Assembly (NCBI GenBank): GCA_036971475.1
Contig: JBAIZL010000004.1
Coordinates: 62,789,668-62,853,667 of the forward strand
Length of the DNA: 64,000 nucleotides
Direction of reading: 5' to 3'
Origin: Prosapia bicincta
Lineage: Eukaryota > Arthropoda > Insecta > Hemiptera > Cercopidae
Positions 1 to 12,471 of the stretch are shown here, one piece after another. The notes under the pieces are model-generated. The model had not been told where the DNA came from. It did no database searches and saw only the letters and a program-made list of their open reading frames with translations. Each line of letters starts with the position of its first letter. Positions within the stretch are counted from its first letter, which is position 1. Both the position numbers and the translations under genes were made by a program.

Positions 1-2395
1 GGTCGCGGGGTATAGATATAATCATAATAGGGGTAGAAACCTATTGGTAAAAGATATAGGTGAAGGAGTCATCACATGAATAAGGTCGCGGGGTATAGAT
101 AGAATCATAATAGGGGTAGAAGAAGCCTATTGGTAAAAGATATAAGTGAAGGAGTCATCACATGAGTAAGGTCGCGGGGTATAGATAGAAATAAAACAGG
201 AGTAGAAACCTATTGGTAAAAGATATAAGTGAAGGAGTCATCACATGAGTAAGGTCGCGGGGTATAGATAGAATCATAATAGGGGTAGAAAAAGCCTATT
301 GGTAAAAGATATAAGTGAAGGAGTCATCACATGAGTAAGGTCGCGGGGTATAGATAGAAATAAAACAGGAGTAGAAACCTATTGGTAAAAGATATAAGTG
401 AAGGAGTCATCACATGAGTAAGGTCGCGGGGTATAGATAGAATCATAATAGGGGTAGAAAAAGCCTATTGGTAAAAGATATAAGTGAAGGAGTCATCACA
501 TGAGTAAGGTCGCGGGGTATAGATAGAATCATAATAGGGGTAGAAAAAGCCTATTGGTAAAAGATATAAGTGAAGGAGTCATCACATGAGTAAGGTCGCG
601 GGGTATAGATAGAAATAAAACAGGAGTAGAAACCTATTGGTAAAAGATATAAGTGAAGGAGTCATCACATGAGTAAGGTCGCGGGGTATAGATAGAATCA
701 TAATAGGGGTAGAAAAAGCCTATTGGTAAAAGATATAAGTGAAGGAGTCATCACATGAGTAAGGTCGCGGGGTATAGATAGAATCATAATAGGGGTAGAA
801 AAAGCCTATTGGTAAAAGATATAAGTGAAGGAGTCATCACATGAGTAAGGTCGCGGGGTATAGATAGAAATAAAACAGGAGTAGAAACCTATTGGTAAAA
901 GATATAAGTGAAGGAGTCATCACATGAGTAAGGTCGCGGGGTATAGATAGAATCATAATAGGGGTAGAAAAAGCCTATTGGTAAAAGATATAAGTGAAGG
1001 AGTCATCACATGAGTAAGGTCGCGGGGTATAGATAGAATCATAATAGGGGTAGAAAAAGCCTATTGGTAAAAGATATAAGTGAAGGAGTCATCACATGAG
1101 TAAGGTCGCGGGGTATAGATATAATCATAATAGGGGTAGAAACCTATTGGTAAAAGATATAGGTGAAGGAGTCATCACATGAGTAAGGTCGCGGGGTATA
1201 GATAGAATCATAATAGGGGTAGAAGAAGCCTATTGGTAAAAGATATAAGTGAAGGAGTCATCACATGAGTAAGGTCGCGGGGTATAGATAGAAATAAAAC
1301 AGGAGTAGAAACCTATTGGTAAAAGATATAAGTGAAGGAGTCATCACATGAGTAAGGTCGCGGGGTATAGATAGAAATAAAACAGGAGTAGAAACCTATT
1401 GGTAAAAGATATAAGTGAAGGAGTCATCACATGAGTAAGGTCGCGGGGTATAGATATAATCATAATAGGGGTAGAAACCTATTGGTAAAAGATATAGGTG
1501 AAGGAGTCATCACATGAGTAAGGTCGCGGGGTATAGATAGAATCATAATAGGGGTAGAAGAAGCCTATTGGTAAAAGATATAAGTGAAGGAGTCATCACA
1601 TGAGTAAGGTCGCGGGGTATAGATAGAAATAAAACAGGAGTAGAAACCTATTGGTAAAAGATATAAGTGAAGGAGTCATCACATGAGTAAGGTCGCGGGG
1701 TATAGATAGAATCATAATAGGGGTAGAAGAAGCCTATTGGTAAAAGATATAAGTGAAGGAGTCATCACATGAGTAAGGTCGCGGGGTATAGATAGAAATA
1801 AAACAGGAGTAGAAACCTATTGGTAAAAGATATAAGTGAAGGAGTCATCACATGAGTAAGGTCGCGGGGTATAGATAGAATCATAATAGGGGTAGAAACC
1901 TATTGGTAAAAGATATAAGTGAAGGAGTCATCACATGAGTAAGGTCGCGGGGTATAGATATAATCATAATAGGGGTAGAAACCTATTGGTAAAAGATATA
2001 GGTGAAGGAGTCATCACATGAGTAAGGTCGCGGGGTATAGATAGAATCATAATAGGGGTAGAAGAAGCCTATTGGTAAAAGATATAAGTGAAGGAGTCAT
2101 CACATGAGTAAGGTCGCGGGGTATAGATAGAATCATAATAGGGGTAGAAGAAGCCTATTGGTAAAAGATATAAGTGAAGGAGTCATGCTGTCACATAAGT
2201 AAGATCGCGGGGTATAGATAGAAATAAAACAGGAGTAGAAACCTATTGGTAAAAGATATAAGTGAAGGAGTCATCACATAAGTAAGCTTGCGTGGTATAG
2301 ATAGAAATAAAATAGCAGTAGAAACCTATTGGTTAAGGTTATAGTCTAAGTGGGAGAGTAAAAGCATCACATGAGTAAGGTCGCCTAATTGAAGT
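1..2395. repeat. 83/86-bp satellite array (about 28 units)
   Basis: Tandem array already under way at the left window edge. Units begin GGTCGCGGGGTATAGAT and occur at 1, 84, 170, 253, 339, 422 and so on to 2286. An 86-bp type has ATCATAATAGGGG and an AAGCC or GAAGCC extension. An 83-bp type has AATAAAACAGGAG. A third 83-bp type has TATAATCAT. From 253 to about 1103 the order is mostly long-long-short, a roughly 255-bp three-unit higher-order repeat. The last two units (from 2203 and 2286) are diverged, as expected at an array edge. Frames are broken by TAG/TAA in each unit, so no protein is implied. Confidence 0.97.
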
Positions 2396-4945
2396 AAACT
2401 TACTATAGTGTGGTCAAAAACTGTAAAACCTCTTGGAAACAGTAAACTTTATTGTTTTCAGTTTAATAGTAAATTTAGTAGATGCATATTTCCGACTAGT
2501 CACGGGTAATGTTAGTGACCTTTTACACTTTGCGTGCAAATTTAAAGTAAAAATACCATTCAATAATGAAAAAGACAAATTACTGTAGAAGTGTATATTA
2601 AAAAAAATAAGACTTTTGTTATTTTACAACGTAATCTCAATCAACATTAATACTTTACTTCAAGATGTATTCGTTCTTTTGTAGTATTTGTTTTTGTATA
2701 TGGCAAAGAAGGGTTTGTCTTGTCGTTGAGCTATTTTCTCAAAACAACTTTGACCTCCAATTTGTCATTAAACCTTTTTCCACCTTTAAGGACTAAACCA
2801 TCTCACTTTACCATTGTTTCAATGTTTTTGAGTCACCTGGGCGGTGTGAAAAGTCATACCTTTTCTTTGAGATTCACGAAATTTTAATCCCATCCCTATT
2901 TTTTAAATGTGCATGTTGTATGTTATGGATGCTGTTTATTATTGCACGTCGATCTTCCAAATAATCACAAAATACGACAGCTTGGGAATCCCTACAACAT
3001 GACTTTCCCTGCTGATGTTTGTCTTATATTGACGGGTGAGTTGAGATGCTCTTATGGACTCTGTCTAACCCGTTCATCACAGGTTATCCCAAGGTGTTTT
3101 TTCAACTTCTCGTGTTTAACTATTTCTGGATTAATTTTTCATCGGTTTTGCTGTGATTGAGCTCGTTGCTGATAATGCTATCAACTGTACAAACACTTGC
3201 TGAAACTGTTAGTACTGTAAGTTTTACTGTTATTCGCCGGTTTCCACGAATAATGTCTTAAACTCGAAACAGTCGACACTTTAACTGGCTGGCCAAGATC
3301 TTGCTTATCAATCACGGTGTTCATACAACTTCTCCATTTAAAAAAATATTCCATGGTTCATACAATTTTCTCTATACTATACTGTAAAATCTTTCGAGAG
3401 AATATTTTTGATAGTTTTTCACCTTTCAGAACAAGAAACGTATCTCTGAATGTTGTTCAATTAATGTGGAAACTTCAAGTAGAAATGCCATTGTTAAAAA
3501 AAGGTTTTGAGGCTATAAACAAAGCGATTTTAAAATGTAACTGATATCAGCTGATTATAAGTGATACCAACATAAAGTTCTAAAATTCCCAAACTCCTAC
3601 TACAAACACTTTCATTACATCAAGTTGTGTCTTTAATTATTAAATGGGTCTATATACTCGTATTTTTGTTATAGTAAGAACTGCTCTAATAATGTTCAGT
3701 ATTGCGGTTCGAAACTATACAAGTTATAATGATTGTTCCAGAACATAGATAAAACCAGTACAAAATTTCGTTAAACTAGTTTAAAAACTGAGATTTGTGT
3801 AATAGGTAAACTGTCGAAAACATGTTTTAAAAATTAAACATATATATATAATTCACGGATAAATAACTGAGGTCCGATGACAAAGAAAACTTATGTTAAC
3901 TCTTAAACAATTGTTGAGATATTTGGAAGTAAAATTGCAAACTGCGTTCTGTTTATTGTTTTACAAGCGTATGTATGTGTGTGCTTGTTCGTGCGCGCGT
4001 TTGGTGGTGTTTTAATAGTAAAAACACAGCCAGGCCATTAGGGATGAGGAAGCCGTGAACTCCATCTCCTGGACGATGTGGCTGGAAGAAGGCTATAGTA
4101 ATCTAAGCGTGGCTGATGTTACATTAGTTTTAGCGAACAATGTCGAAAGTCGTAAATGTATTCTTCATAACCTCGTCGAAGAGCGTGCTATCGCTTTTAC
4201 TGCCCCGTCCATCCGGGTAGACCTCCCATCTCGGAGACCTTAACCATTTCTCTGCAATGGTTTAATACATCAACATTTGTGACCATACATTTTATAATTG
4301 CGTTGAAATCTTAGTAAGACAGTAAATATAGTTTAGAAAAGGTGTTTTTAAAATAAGCATTTTGTAAGTAGAGGCTGGGCTGCGCTATTTATACCGACGA
4401 CCCGGCCCCGGAGACCGAGAATAGCTCAACGAGCTACAACCACACTTTTGGCATCATTGTACAATTTTGCCGATTGTGCTCCCGAAATCCAGTATTTCCA
4501 CCAAGGGATAAAACCCCTTTTATAAGACGTTTAAAATTAACGGAGTCTCGCCTTGGTAGAAAGCGGCGATAATTGCTTGCACCAACTTAACGAGCCGTGA
4601 CTTGCCAGGTGTCTGGTTATACTGCTCATTACATCCATCCTAATTAAAGGCTGTAATAATGCTGCATCTTTCACGTTTATAACAACGCTTTTATTGTATG
4701 TTTAGTTGTTTATTGTTAAATGGCGTCGAGCCGCAGCTGTTGCTGAGAGTATTTGATGTTTTGTCACAAAAGACCCGTACCTTTATAGATTGTTCTCCTA
4801 AAGACATCCAATTCGTGTTTGCATTGGAAGTGACGATTCTCCCTTAACCTTGGCCACCTTTTCCAACCCAACTTTTATGTTCACCTCCCGTTAAAAAAAA
4901 ATAAATACTACCTTATTGTTTTTCTAAAATACTCTGTTCTAACTG
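2396..4945. other. Spacer between satellites, no gene recognised
   Basis: AT-rich single-copy sequence. Short open frames exist (2909-3160, 3317-3544, 4055-4243 on +), but none shows a recognisable domain and their lengths fit chance. 4030-4560 is somewhat more GC-rich, with short CpG-containing stretches, and could be an old exon or transposon fragment. I cannot assign it. Confidence 0.5.
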
Positions 4946-7900
4946 AGCAAAATAATAGTTCTAACATCTTATCCACCGGGAAAAGCAGGTCTGACATACT
5001 ATCCATCAGAAGAAGCAGTTATGACATACTATCCATCAGAAGAAGCAGTCCTGGCATACTATCCATGAGGAGGAGTAGATCTGACATTTTATCCACCAAA
5101 GTTAGCAGTTCTGACATACTATCTACCAGTAGGAGCAGTACTGGCATACAGTCCATCAGGAGATACAGTTCTGGCATACTATCCATGAGGAGGAGTATAT
5201 CTAACATACTATCTACCAGTAGGAGCAGTCCTGGCATACTATCCATGAGGAGGAGTAGATCTGACATTTTATCCACCAAAGTTAGCAGTTCTGACATACT
5301 ATCTACCAGTAGGAGCAGTACTGGCATACAGTCCATCAGGAGATACAGTTCTGGCATACTATCCATGAGGAGGAGCAGTTCTGACATACTATCTACCAGT
5401 AGGAGCAGTCCTGGCATACTATCTACCAGTAGGAGCAGTCCTGGCATACAATTAATTATTAGGACCAGTTCTGGGATACTATCCATGAGAAGGAGTATAT
5501 GTGATATACTATTCATGAGAGGGAACATTTCTGACACACTATCCATCAGGGGAGCCGTTCTGACACACTATCCACGAAGGGGAGCAGTTCTGACATACTA
5601 TCTACCAGTATGAGTAGTCCTGGCATACTGTCCATCAAGAGATACAGTTCTGGCATACTATCCATGAGGAGGAGTATATCTGACGTACTATCCATGAGGA
5701 GGAGCAGTTCTGACATACTATCTACCAGTATGAGTAGTCCTGGCATACTGTCCATCAAGAGATACAGTTCTGGCATACTATCCATGAGGAGGAGTATATC
5801 TGACGTACTATCCATGAGGAGGAGCAGTTCTGACATACTATCTACCAGTAGGAGCAGTCCTGGCATACTGTCCATCAAGAGATACAGTTCTGGCATACTA
5901 TCCATGAGGAGGAGTATATCTGACGTACTATCCATGAGGAGGAGCAGTTCTGACATACTATCTACCAGTATGAGTAGTCCTGGCATACTGTCCATCAAGA
6001 GATACAGTTCTGGCATACTATCCATGAGGAGGAGTATATCTGACGTACTATCCATGAGGAGGAGCAGTTCTGACATACTATCTACCAGTATGAGTAGTCC
6101 TGGCATACTGTCCATCAAGAGATACAGTTCTGGCATACTATCCATGAGGAGGAGTATATCTGACGTACTATCCATGAGGAGGAGCAGTTCTGACATACTA
6201 TCTACCAGTATGAGTAGTCCTGGCATACTGTCCATCAAGAGATACAGTTCTGACACACTATCCACGAAGGGGAGCAGTTCTAACATACTATCTACCAGTA
6301 TGAGTAGTCCTGGCATACTGTCCATCAAGAGATACAGTTCTGGCATACTATCCATGAGGAGGAGTATATCTGACATAGTATCCATGAGGAGGAGCAGTTC
6401 TGACATACTATCTACCAGTAGGAGCAGTCCTGGCATACTATCTACCAGTAGGAGCAGTCCTGGCATACAATTAATTATTAGGACCAGTTCTGGGATACTA
6501 TCCATGAGAAGGAGTATATGTGATATACTATTCATGAGAGGGAACATTTCTGACACACTATCCATCAGGGGAGCCGTTCTGGCACACTATCCACGAAGGG
6601 GAGCAGTTCTGACATACTATCTACCAGTATGAGTAGTCCTGGCATACTGTCCATCAAGAGATACAGTTCTGGCATACTATCCATGAGGAGGAGTATATCT
6701 GACGTACTATCCATGAGGAGGAGCAGTTCTGACATACTATCTACCAGTATGAGTAGTCCTGGCATACTGTCCATCAAGAGATACAGTTCTGGCACACTAT
6801 CCACGAAGGGGAGCAGTTCTAACATACTATCTACCAGTATGAGTAGTCCTGGCATACTGTCCATCAAGAGATACAGTTCTGGCATACTATCCACGAAGGG
6901 GAGCAGTTCTGACATACTATCTACCAGTATGAGTAGTCCTGGCATACTGTCCATCAAGAGATACAGTTCTGGCATACTATCCATGAGGAGGAGTATATCT
7001 GACGTACTATCCATGAGGAGGAGCAGTTCTGACATACTATCTACCAGTATGAGTAGTCCTGGCATACTGTCCATCAAGAGATACAGTTCTGGCATACTAT
7101 CCATGAGGAGGAGTATATCTGACATAGTATCCATGAGGAGGAGCAGTTCTGACATACTATCTACCAGTAGGAGCAGTCCTGGCATACTATCTACCAGTAG
7201 GAGCAGTCCTGGCATACAATTAATTATTAGGACCAGTTCTGGGATACTATCCATGAGAAGGAGTATATGTGATATACTATTCATGAGAGGGAACATTTCT
7301 GACACACTATCCATCAGGGGAGCCGTTCTGGCACACTATCCACGAAGGGGAGCAGTTCTGACATACTATCTACCAGTATGAGTAGTCCTGGCATACTGTC
7401 CATCAAGAGATACAGTTCTGACACACTATCCACGAAGGGGAGCAGTTCTGACATACTATCTACCAGTATGAGTAGTCCTGGCATACTGTCCATCAAGAGA
7501 TACAGTTCTGGCATACTATCCATGAGGAGGAGTATATCTGACGTACTATCCATGAGGAGGAGCAGTTCTGACATACTATCTACCAGTATGAGTAGTCCTG
7601 GCATACTGTCCATCAAGAGATACAGTTCTGGCATACTATCCATGAGGAGGAGTATATCTGACATAGTATCCATGAGGAGGAGCAGTTCTGACATACTATC
7701 TACCAGTAGGAGCAGTCCTGGCATACTATCTACCAGTAGGAGCAGTCCTGGCATACAATTAATTATTAGGACCAGTTCTGGGATACTATCCATGAGAAGG
7801 AGTATATGTGATATACTATTCATGAGAGGGAACATTTCTGACACACTATCCATCAGGGGAGCCGTTCTGACACACTATCCACGAAGGGGAGCAGTTCTGA

Positions 7901-10900
7901 CATACTATCTACCAGTATGAGTAGTCCTGGCATACTGTCCATCAAGAGATACAGTTCTGGCATACTATCCATGAGGAGGAGTATATCTGACGTACTATCC
8001 ATGAGGAGGAGCAGTTCTGACATACTATCTACCAGTATGAGTAGTCCTGGCATACTGTCCATCAAGAGATACAGTTCTGGCATACTATCCATGAGGAGGA
8101 GTATATCTGACATAGTATCCATGAGGAGGAGCAGTTCTGACATACTATCTACCAGTAGGAGCAGTCCTGGCATACTATCTACCAGTAGGAGCAGTCCTGG
8201 CATACAATTAATTATTAGGACCAGTTCTGGGATACTATCCATGAGAAGGAGTATATGTGATATACTATTCATGAGAGGGAACATTTCTGACACACTATCC
8301 ATCAGGGGAGCCGTTCTGACACACTATCCACGAAGGGGAGCAGTTCTGACATACTATCTACCAGTATGAGTAGTCCTGGCATACTGTCCATCAAGAGATA
8401 CAGTTCTGGCACACTATCCACGAAGGGGAGCAGTTCTAACATACTATCTACCAGTATGAGTAGTCCTGGCATACTGTCCATCAAGAGATACAGTTCTGGC
8501 ATACTATCCATGAGGAGGAGTATATCTGACATAGTATCCATGAGGAGGAGCAGTTCTGACATACTATCTACCAGTAGGAGCAGTCCTGGTATACTATCTA
8601 CCAGTAGGAGCAGTCCTGGCATACAATTAATTATTAGGACCAGTTCTGGGATACTATCCATGAGAAGGAGTATATGTGATATACTATTCATGAGAGGGAA
8701 CATTTCTGACACACTATCCATCAGGGGAGCCGTTCTGACACAATATCCACGAAGGGGAGCAGTTCTGACATACTATCTACCAGTATGAGTAGTCCTGGCA
8801 TACTGTCCATCAAGAGATACAGTTCTGGCACACTATCCATGAAGGGGAGCAGTTCTGACATACTATCCATGAGGAGGAGTATATCTGACATAGTATCCAT
8901 GAGGAGGAGCAGTTCTGACATACTATCTACCAGTATGAGTAGTCCTGGCATACTGTCCATCAAGAGATACAGTTCTGGCATACTATCCACGAAGGGGAGC
9001 AGTTCTGACATACTATCTACCAGTATGAGTAGTCCTGGCATACTGTCCATCAAGAGATACAGTTCTGGCATACTATCCATGAGGAGGAGTATATCTGACG
9101 TACTATCCATGAGGAGGAGCAGTTCTGACATACTATCTACCAGTATGAGTAGTCCTGGCATACTGTCCATCAAGAGATACAGTTCTGGCATACTATCCAT
9201 GAGGAGGAGTATATCTGACATAGTATCCATGAGGAGGAGCAGTTCTGACATACTATCTACCAGTAGGAGCAGTCCTGGCATACTATCTACCAGTAGGAGC
9301 AGTCCTGGCATACAATTAATTATTAGGACCAGTTCTGGGATACTATCCATGAGAAGGAGTATATGTGATATACTATTCATGAGAGGGAACATTTCTGACA
9401 CACTATCCATCAGGGGAGCCGTTCTGACACACTATCCACGAAGGGGAGCAGTTCTGACATACTATCTACCAGTATGAGTAGTCCTGGCATACTGTCCATC
9501 AAGAGATACAGTTCTGGCATACTATCCATGAGGAGGAGTATATCTGACGTACTATCCATGAGGAGGAGCAGTTCTGACATACTATCTACCAGTATGAGTA
9601 GTCCTGGCATACTGTCCATCAAGAGATACAGTTCTGGCATACTATCCATGAGGAGGAGTATATCTGACATAGTATCCATGAGGAGGAGCAGTTCTGACAT
9701 ACTATCTACCAGTAGGAGCAGTCCTGGCATACTATCTACCAGTAGGAGCAGTCCTGGCATACAATTAATTATTAGGACCAGTTCTGGGATACTATCCATG
9801 AGAAGGAGTATATGTGATATACTATTCATGAGAGGGAACATTTCTGACACACTATCCATCAGGGGAGCCGTTCTGACACACTATCCACGAAGGGGAGCAG
9901 TTCTGACATACTATCTACCAGTATGAGTAGTCCTGGCATACTGTCCATCAAGAGATACAGTTCTGACACACTATCCACGAAGGGGAGCAGTTCTAACATA
10001 CTATCTACCAGTATGAGTAGTCCTGGCATACTGTCCATCAAGAGATACAGTTCTGGCATACTATCCATGAGGAGGAGTATATCTGACATAGTATCCATGA
10101 GGAGGAGCAGTTCTGACATACTATCTACCAGTAGGAGCAGTCCTGGTATACTATCTACCAGTAGGAGCAGTCCTGGCATACAATTAATTATTAGGACCAG
10201 TTCTGGGATACTATCCATGAGAAGGAGTATATGTGATATACTATTCATGAGAGGGAACATTTCTGACACACTATCCATCAGGGGAGCCGTTCTGACACAC
10301 TATCCACGAAGGGGAGCAGTTCTGACATACTATCTACCAGTATGAGTAGTCCTGGCATACTGTCCATCAAGAGATACAGTTCTGGCACACTATCCATGAA
10401 GGGGAGCAGTTCTGACATACTATCCATGAGGAGGAGTATATCTGACATAGTATCCATGAGGAGGAGCAGTTCTGACATACTATCTACCAGTATGAGTAGT
10501 CCTGGCATACTGTCCATCAAGAGATACAGTTCTGGCATACTATCCATGAGGAGGAGTATATCTGACATAGTATCCATGAGGAGGAGCAGTTCTGACATAC
10601 TATCTACCAGTAGGAGCAGTCCTGGCATACTATCTACCAGTAGGAGCAGTCCTGGCATACAATTAATTATTAGGACCAGTTCTGGGATACTATCCATGAG
10701 AAGGAGTATATGTGATATACTATTCATGAGAGGGAACATTTCTGACACACTATCCATCAGGGGAGCCGTTCTGACACACTATCCACGAAGGGGAGCAGTT
10801 CTGACATACTATCTACCAGTAGAAGTAGCCCTGGCATACTGTCCATCAAGAGATACAGTTCTGGCACACTATCCATGAAGGGGAGCAGTTCTGACATACT

Positions 10901-11610
10901 ATCCATGAGGAGGAGTATATCTGACATAGTATCCATGAGGAGGAGCAGTTCTGACATACTATCTACCAGTATGAGTAGTCCTGGCATACTGTCCATCAAG
11001 AGATACAGTTCTGGCATACTATCCATGAGGAGGAGTATATCTGACATAGTATCCATGAGGAGGAGCAGTTCTGACATACTATCTACCAGTAGGAGCAGTC
11101 CTGGCATACTATCTACCAGTAGGAGCAGTCCTGGCATACAATTAATTATTAGGACCAGTTCTGGGATACTATCCATGAGAAGGAGTATATGTGATATACT
11201 ATTCATGAGAGGGAACATTTCTGACACACTATCCATCAGGGGAGCCGTTCTGACACACTATCCACGAAGGGGAGCAGTTCTGACATACTATCTACCAGTA
11301 GAAGTAGCCCTGGCATACTGTCCATCAAGAGATACAGTTCTGGCACACTATCCACGAAGGGGAGCAGTTCTGACATACTATCTACCAGTATGAGTAGTCC
11401 TGGCATACTGTCCATCAAGAGATACAGTTCTGGCATACTATCCATGAGGAGGAGTATATCTGACGTACTATCCATGAGGAGGAGCAGTTCTAACATACTA
11501 TCTACCAGTAGGAGCAGTTCTGCCCCACTATCTTTCAGGAGGAGCAGTTCTGACATTCCGTCGACCAGTATGAGCATTTCTGGCATACTGCTTATCAGGA
11601 GATATTATTT
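4946..11610. repeat. 30-bp minisatellite with nested higher-order repeats, open on both strands
   Basis: About 220 units of a 30-bp motif typified by GGAGCAGTTCTGACATACTA plus ten variable bases. Because 30 is divisible by 3 and the unit lacks stops in one frame of each strand, long serial open frames run on both strands. The + products are Ser/Arg-rich decapeptides (SSDILSTSRS-like); the - products are Leu/Met/Asp-rich decapeptides (MDSMPELLLL-like). A marker segment with ATTAATTATTAGGACC recurs eleven times (5451, 6470, 7219 and on to about 11141). Spacings of 1019, 749, 539, 449, 419, 689, 449, 419, 479 and 479 bp are each one less than a multiple of 30. Every higher-order repeat therefore shifts the frame, and each + frame ends in ATGA overlapping the next ATG by 4 nt. 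I treat the frames as by-products of the repeat, not as genes. Confidence 0.95.
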
Positions 11611-12471
11611 TCTCTTTAAAACTTCACTCTTACCATGTAGGTATTTCAGGGTAACTGTAAATTTCTGTTTGTGGAGACCTGTCTTGACCCACCTAGAAAA
11701 CAGTTCTTCTCTGAGAAACGATCCATTCTATGCCAAACTTGATGGTATTATTTCGTGATAAAAATTTAAATTCTTCCGATATTCTTTCTTAAAGATTAAT
11801 CATTGTTCCATGTACTAGTAAAAAGGTTTTGGCTCACATTGATTAGGCAGCGTTGCTTACTTGAAGTTGATCTGTTCTCCGTGGGAAGGTCTACCGGGAA
11901 CCTAAAACACTATACAGCGTGCTTAGAAAAAGCAATGGAAATATTTGGTATCGAATTAACACAGGTTCAAAACGAATCAATTTTCGTGTGACAACTATTT
12001 TGCAATTTGCAACAAATAAATTATATGATGAAAACGGGTAAATTGATTTTAACAAATGGTTATATATTAACCAAATGACCTTTTTCCCTAAGAATAGAAG
12101 TCTGAAAAAAAATTAGCACTAAAATGTCTAAAATGGTGGTTAATGAAATTTTTAAATCTTTAACACATGCTTAAAGTATTTATAGGGGAGAATTTGATAG
12201 AACATGATTAAACCAATGATGAAACTTAAATTATAACAAAACTTTTGAACTGGAAAAGGAAGAGTTTTTAAAACTGGTCGCGATCTTGGAATATCGTCAA
12301 TTCCAAGACACTGGAAGTAATCTTGAAAATTTAGTGAAAGAACATATGGGAATGAGTTGATCTGTCGGTGCTAAACTTCAAGCAGGGGTGGGGTATGATC
12401 AACAACTCGATTTAGGCCAAGCAAAGTAATATTTCAATCGTGTGACTCTGAAATAGCAAACATTACAATTC
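11611..12471. other. Spacer between satellites, no gene recognised
   Basis: AT-rich DNA with no recognisable coding domain. A 62-codon open frame at 11803-11991 resembles nothing I know. The right end (about 12472) runs into a CAGTTAAACGTCATTATAACGG-type sequence that looks like a pogo/Tigger terminal repeat and seeds the next array. Confidence 0.5.

Noticed and set aside
5019..11758. About two dozen overlapping open frames on both strands as genes for repetitive proteins
   Set aside because: They follow automatically from a 30-bp unit free of stops. There is no non-repeat domain, signal peptide or consistent start, and frames change at each block.
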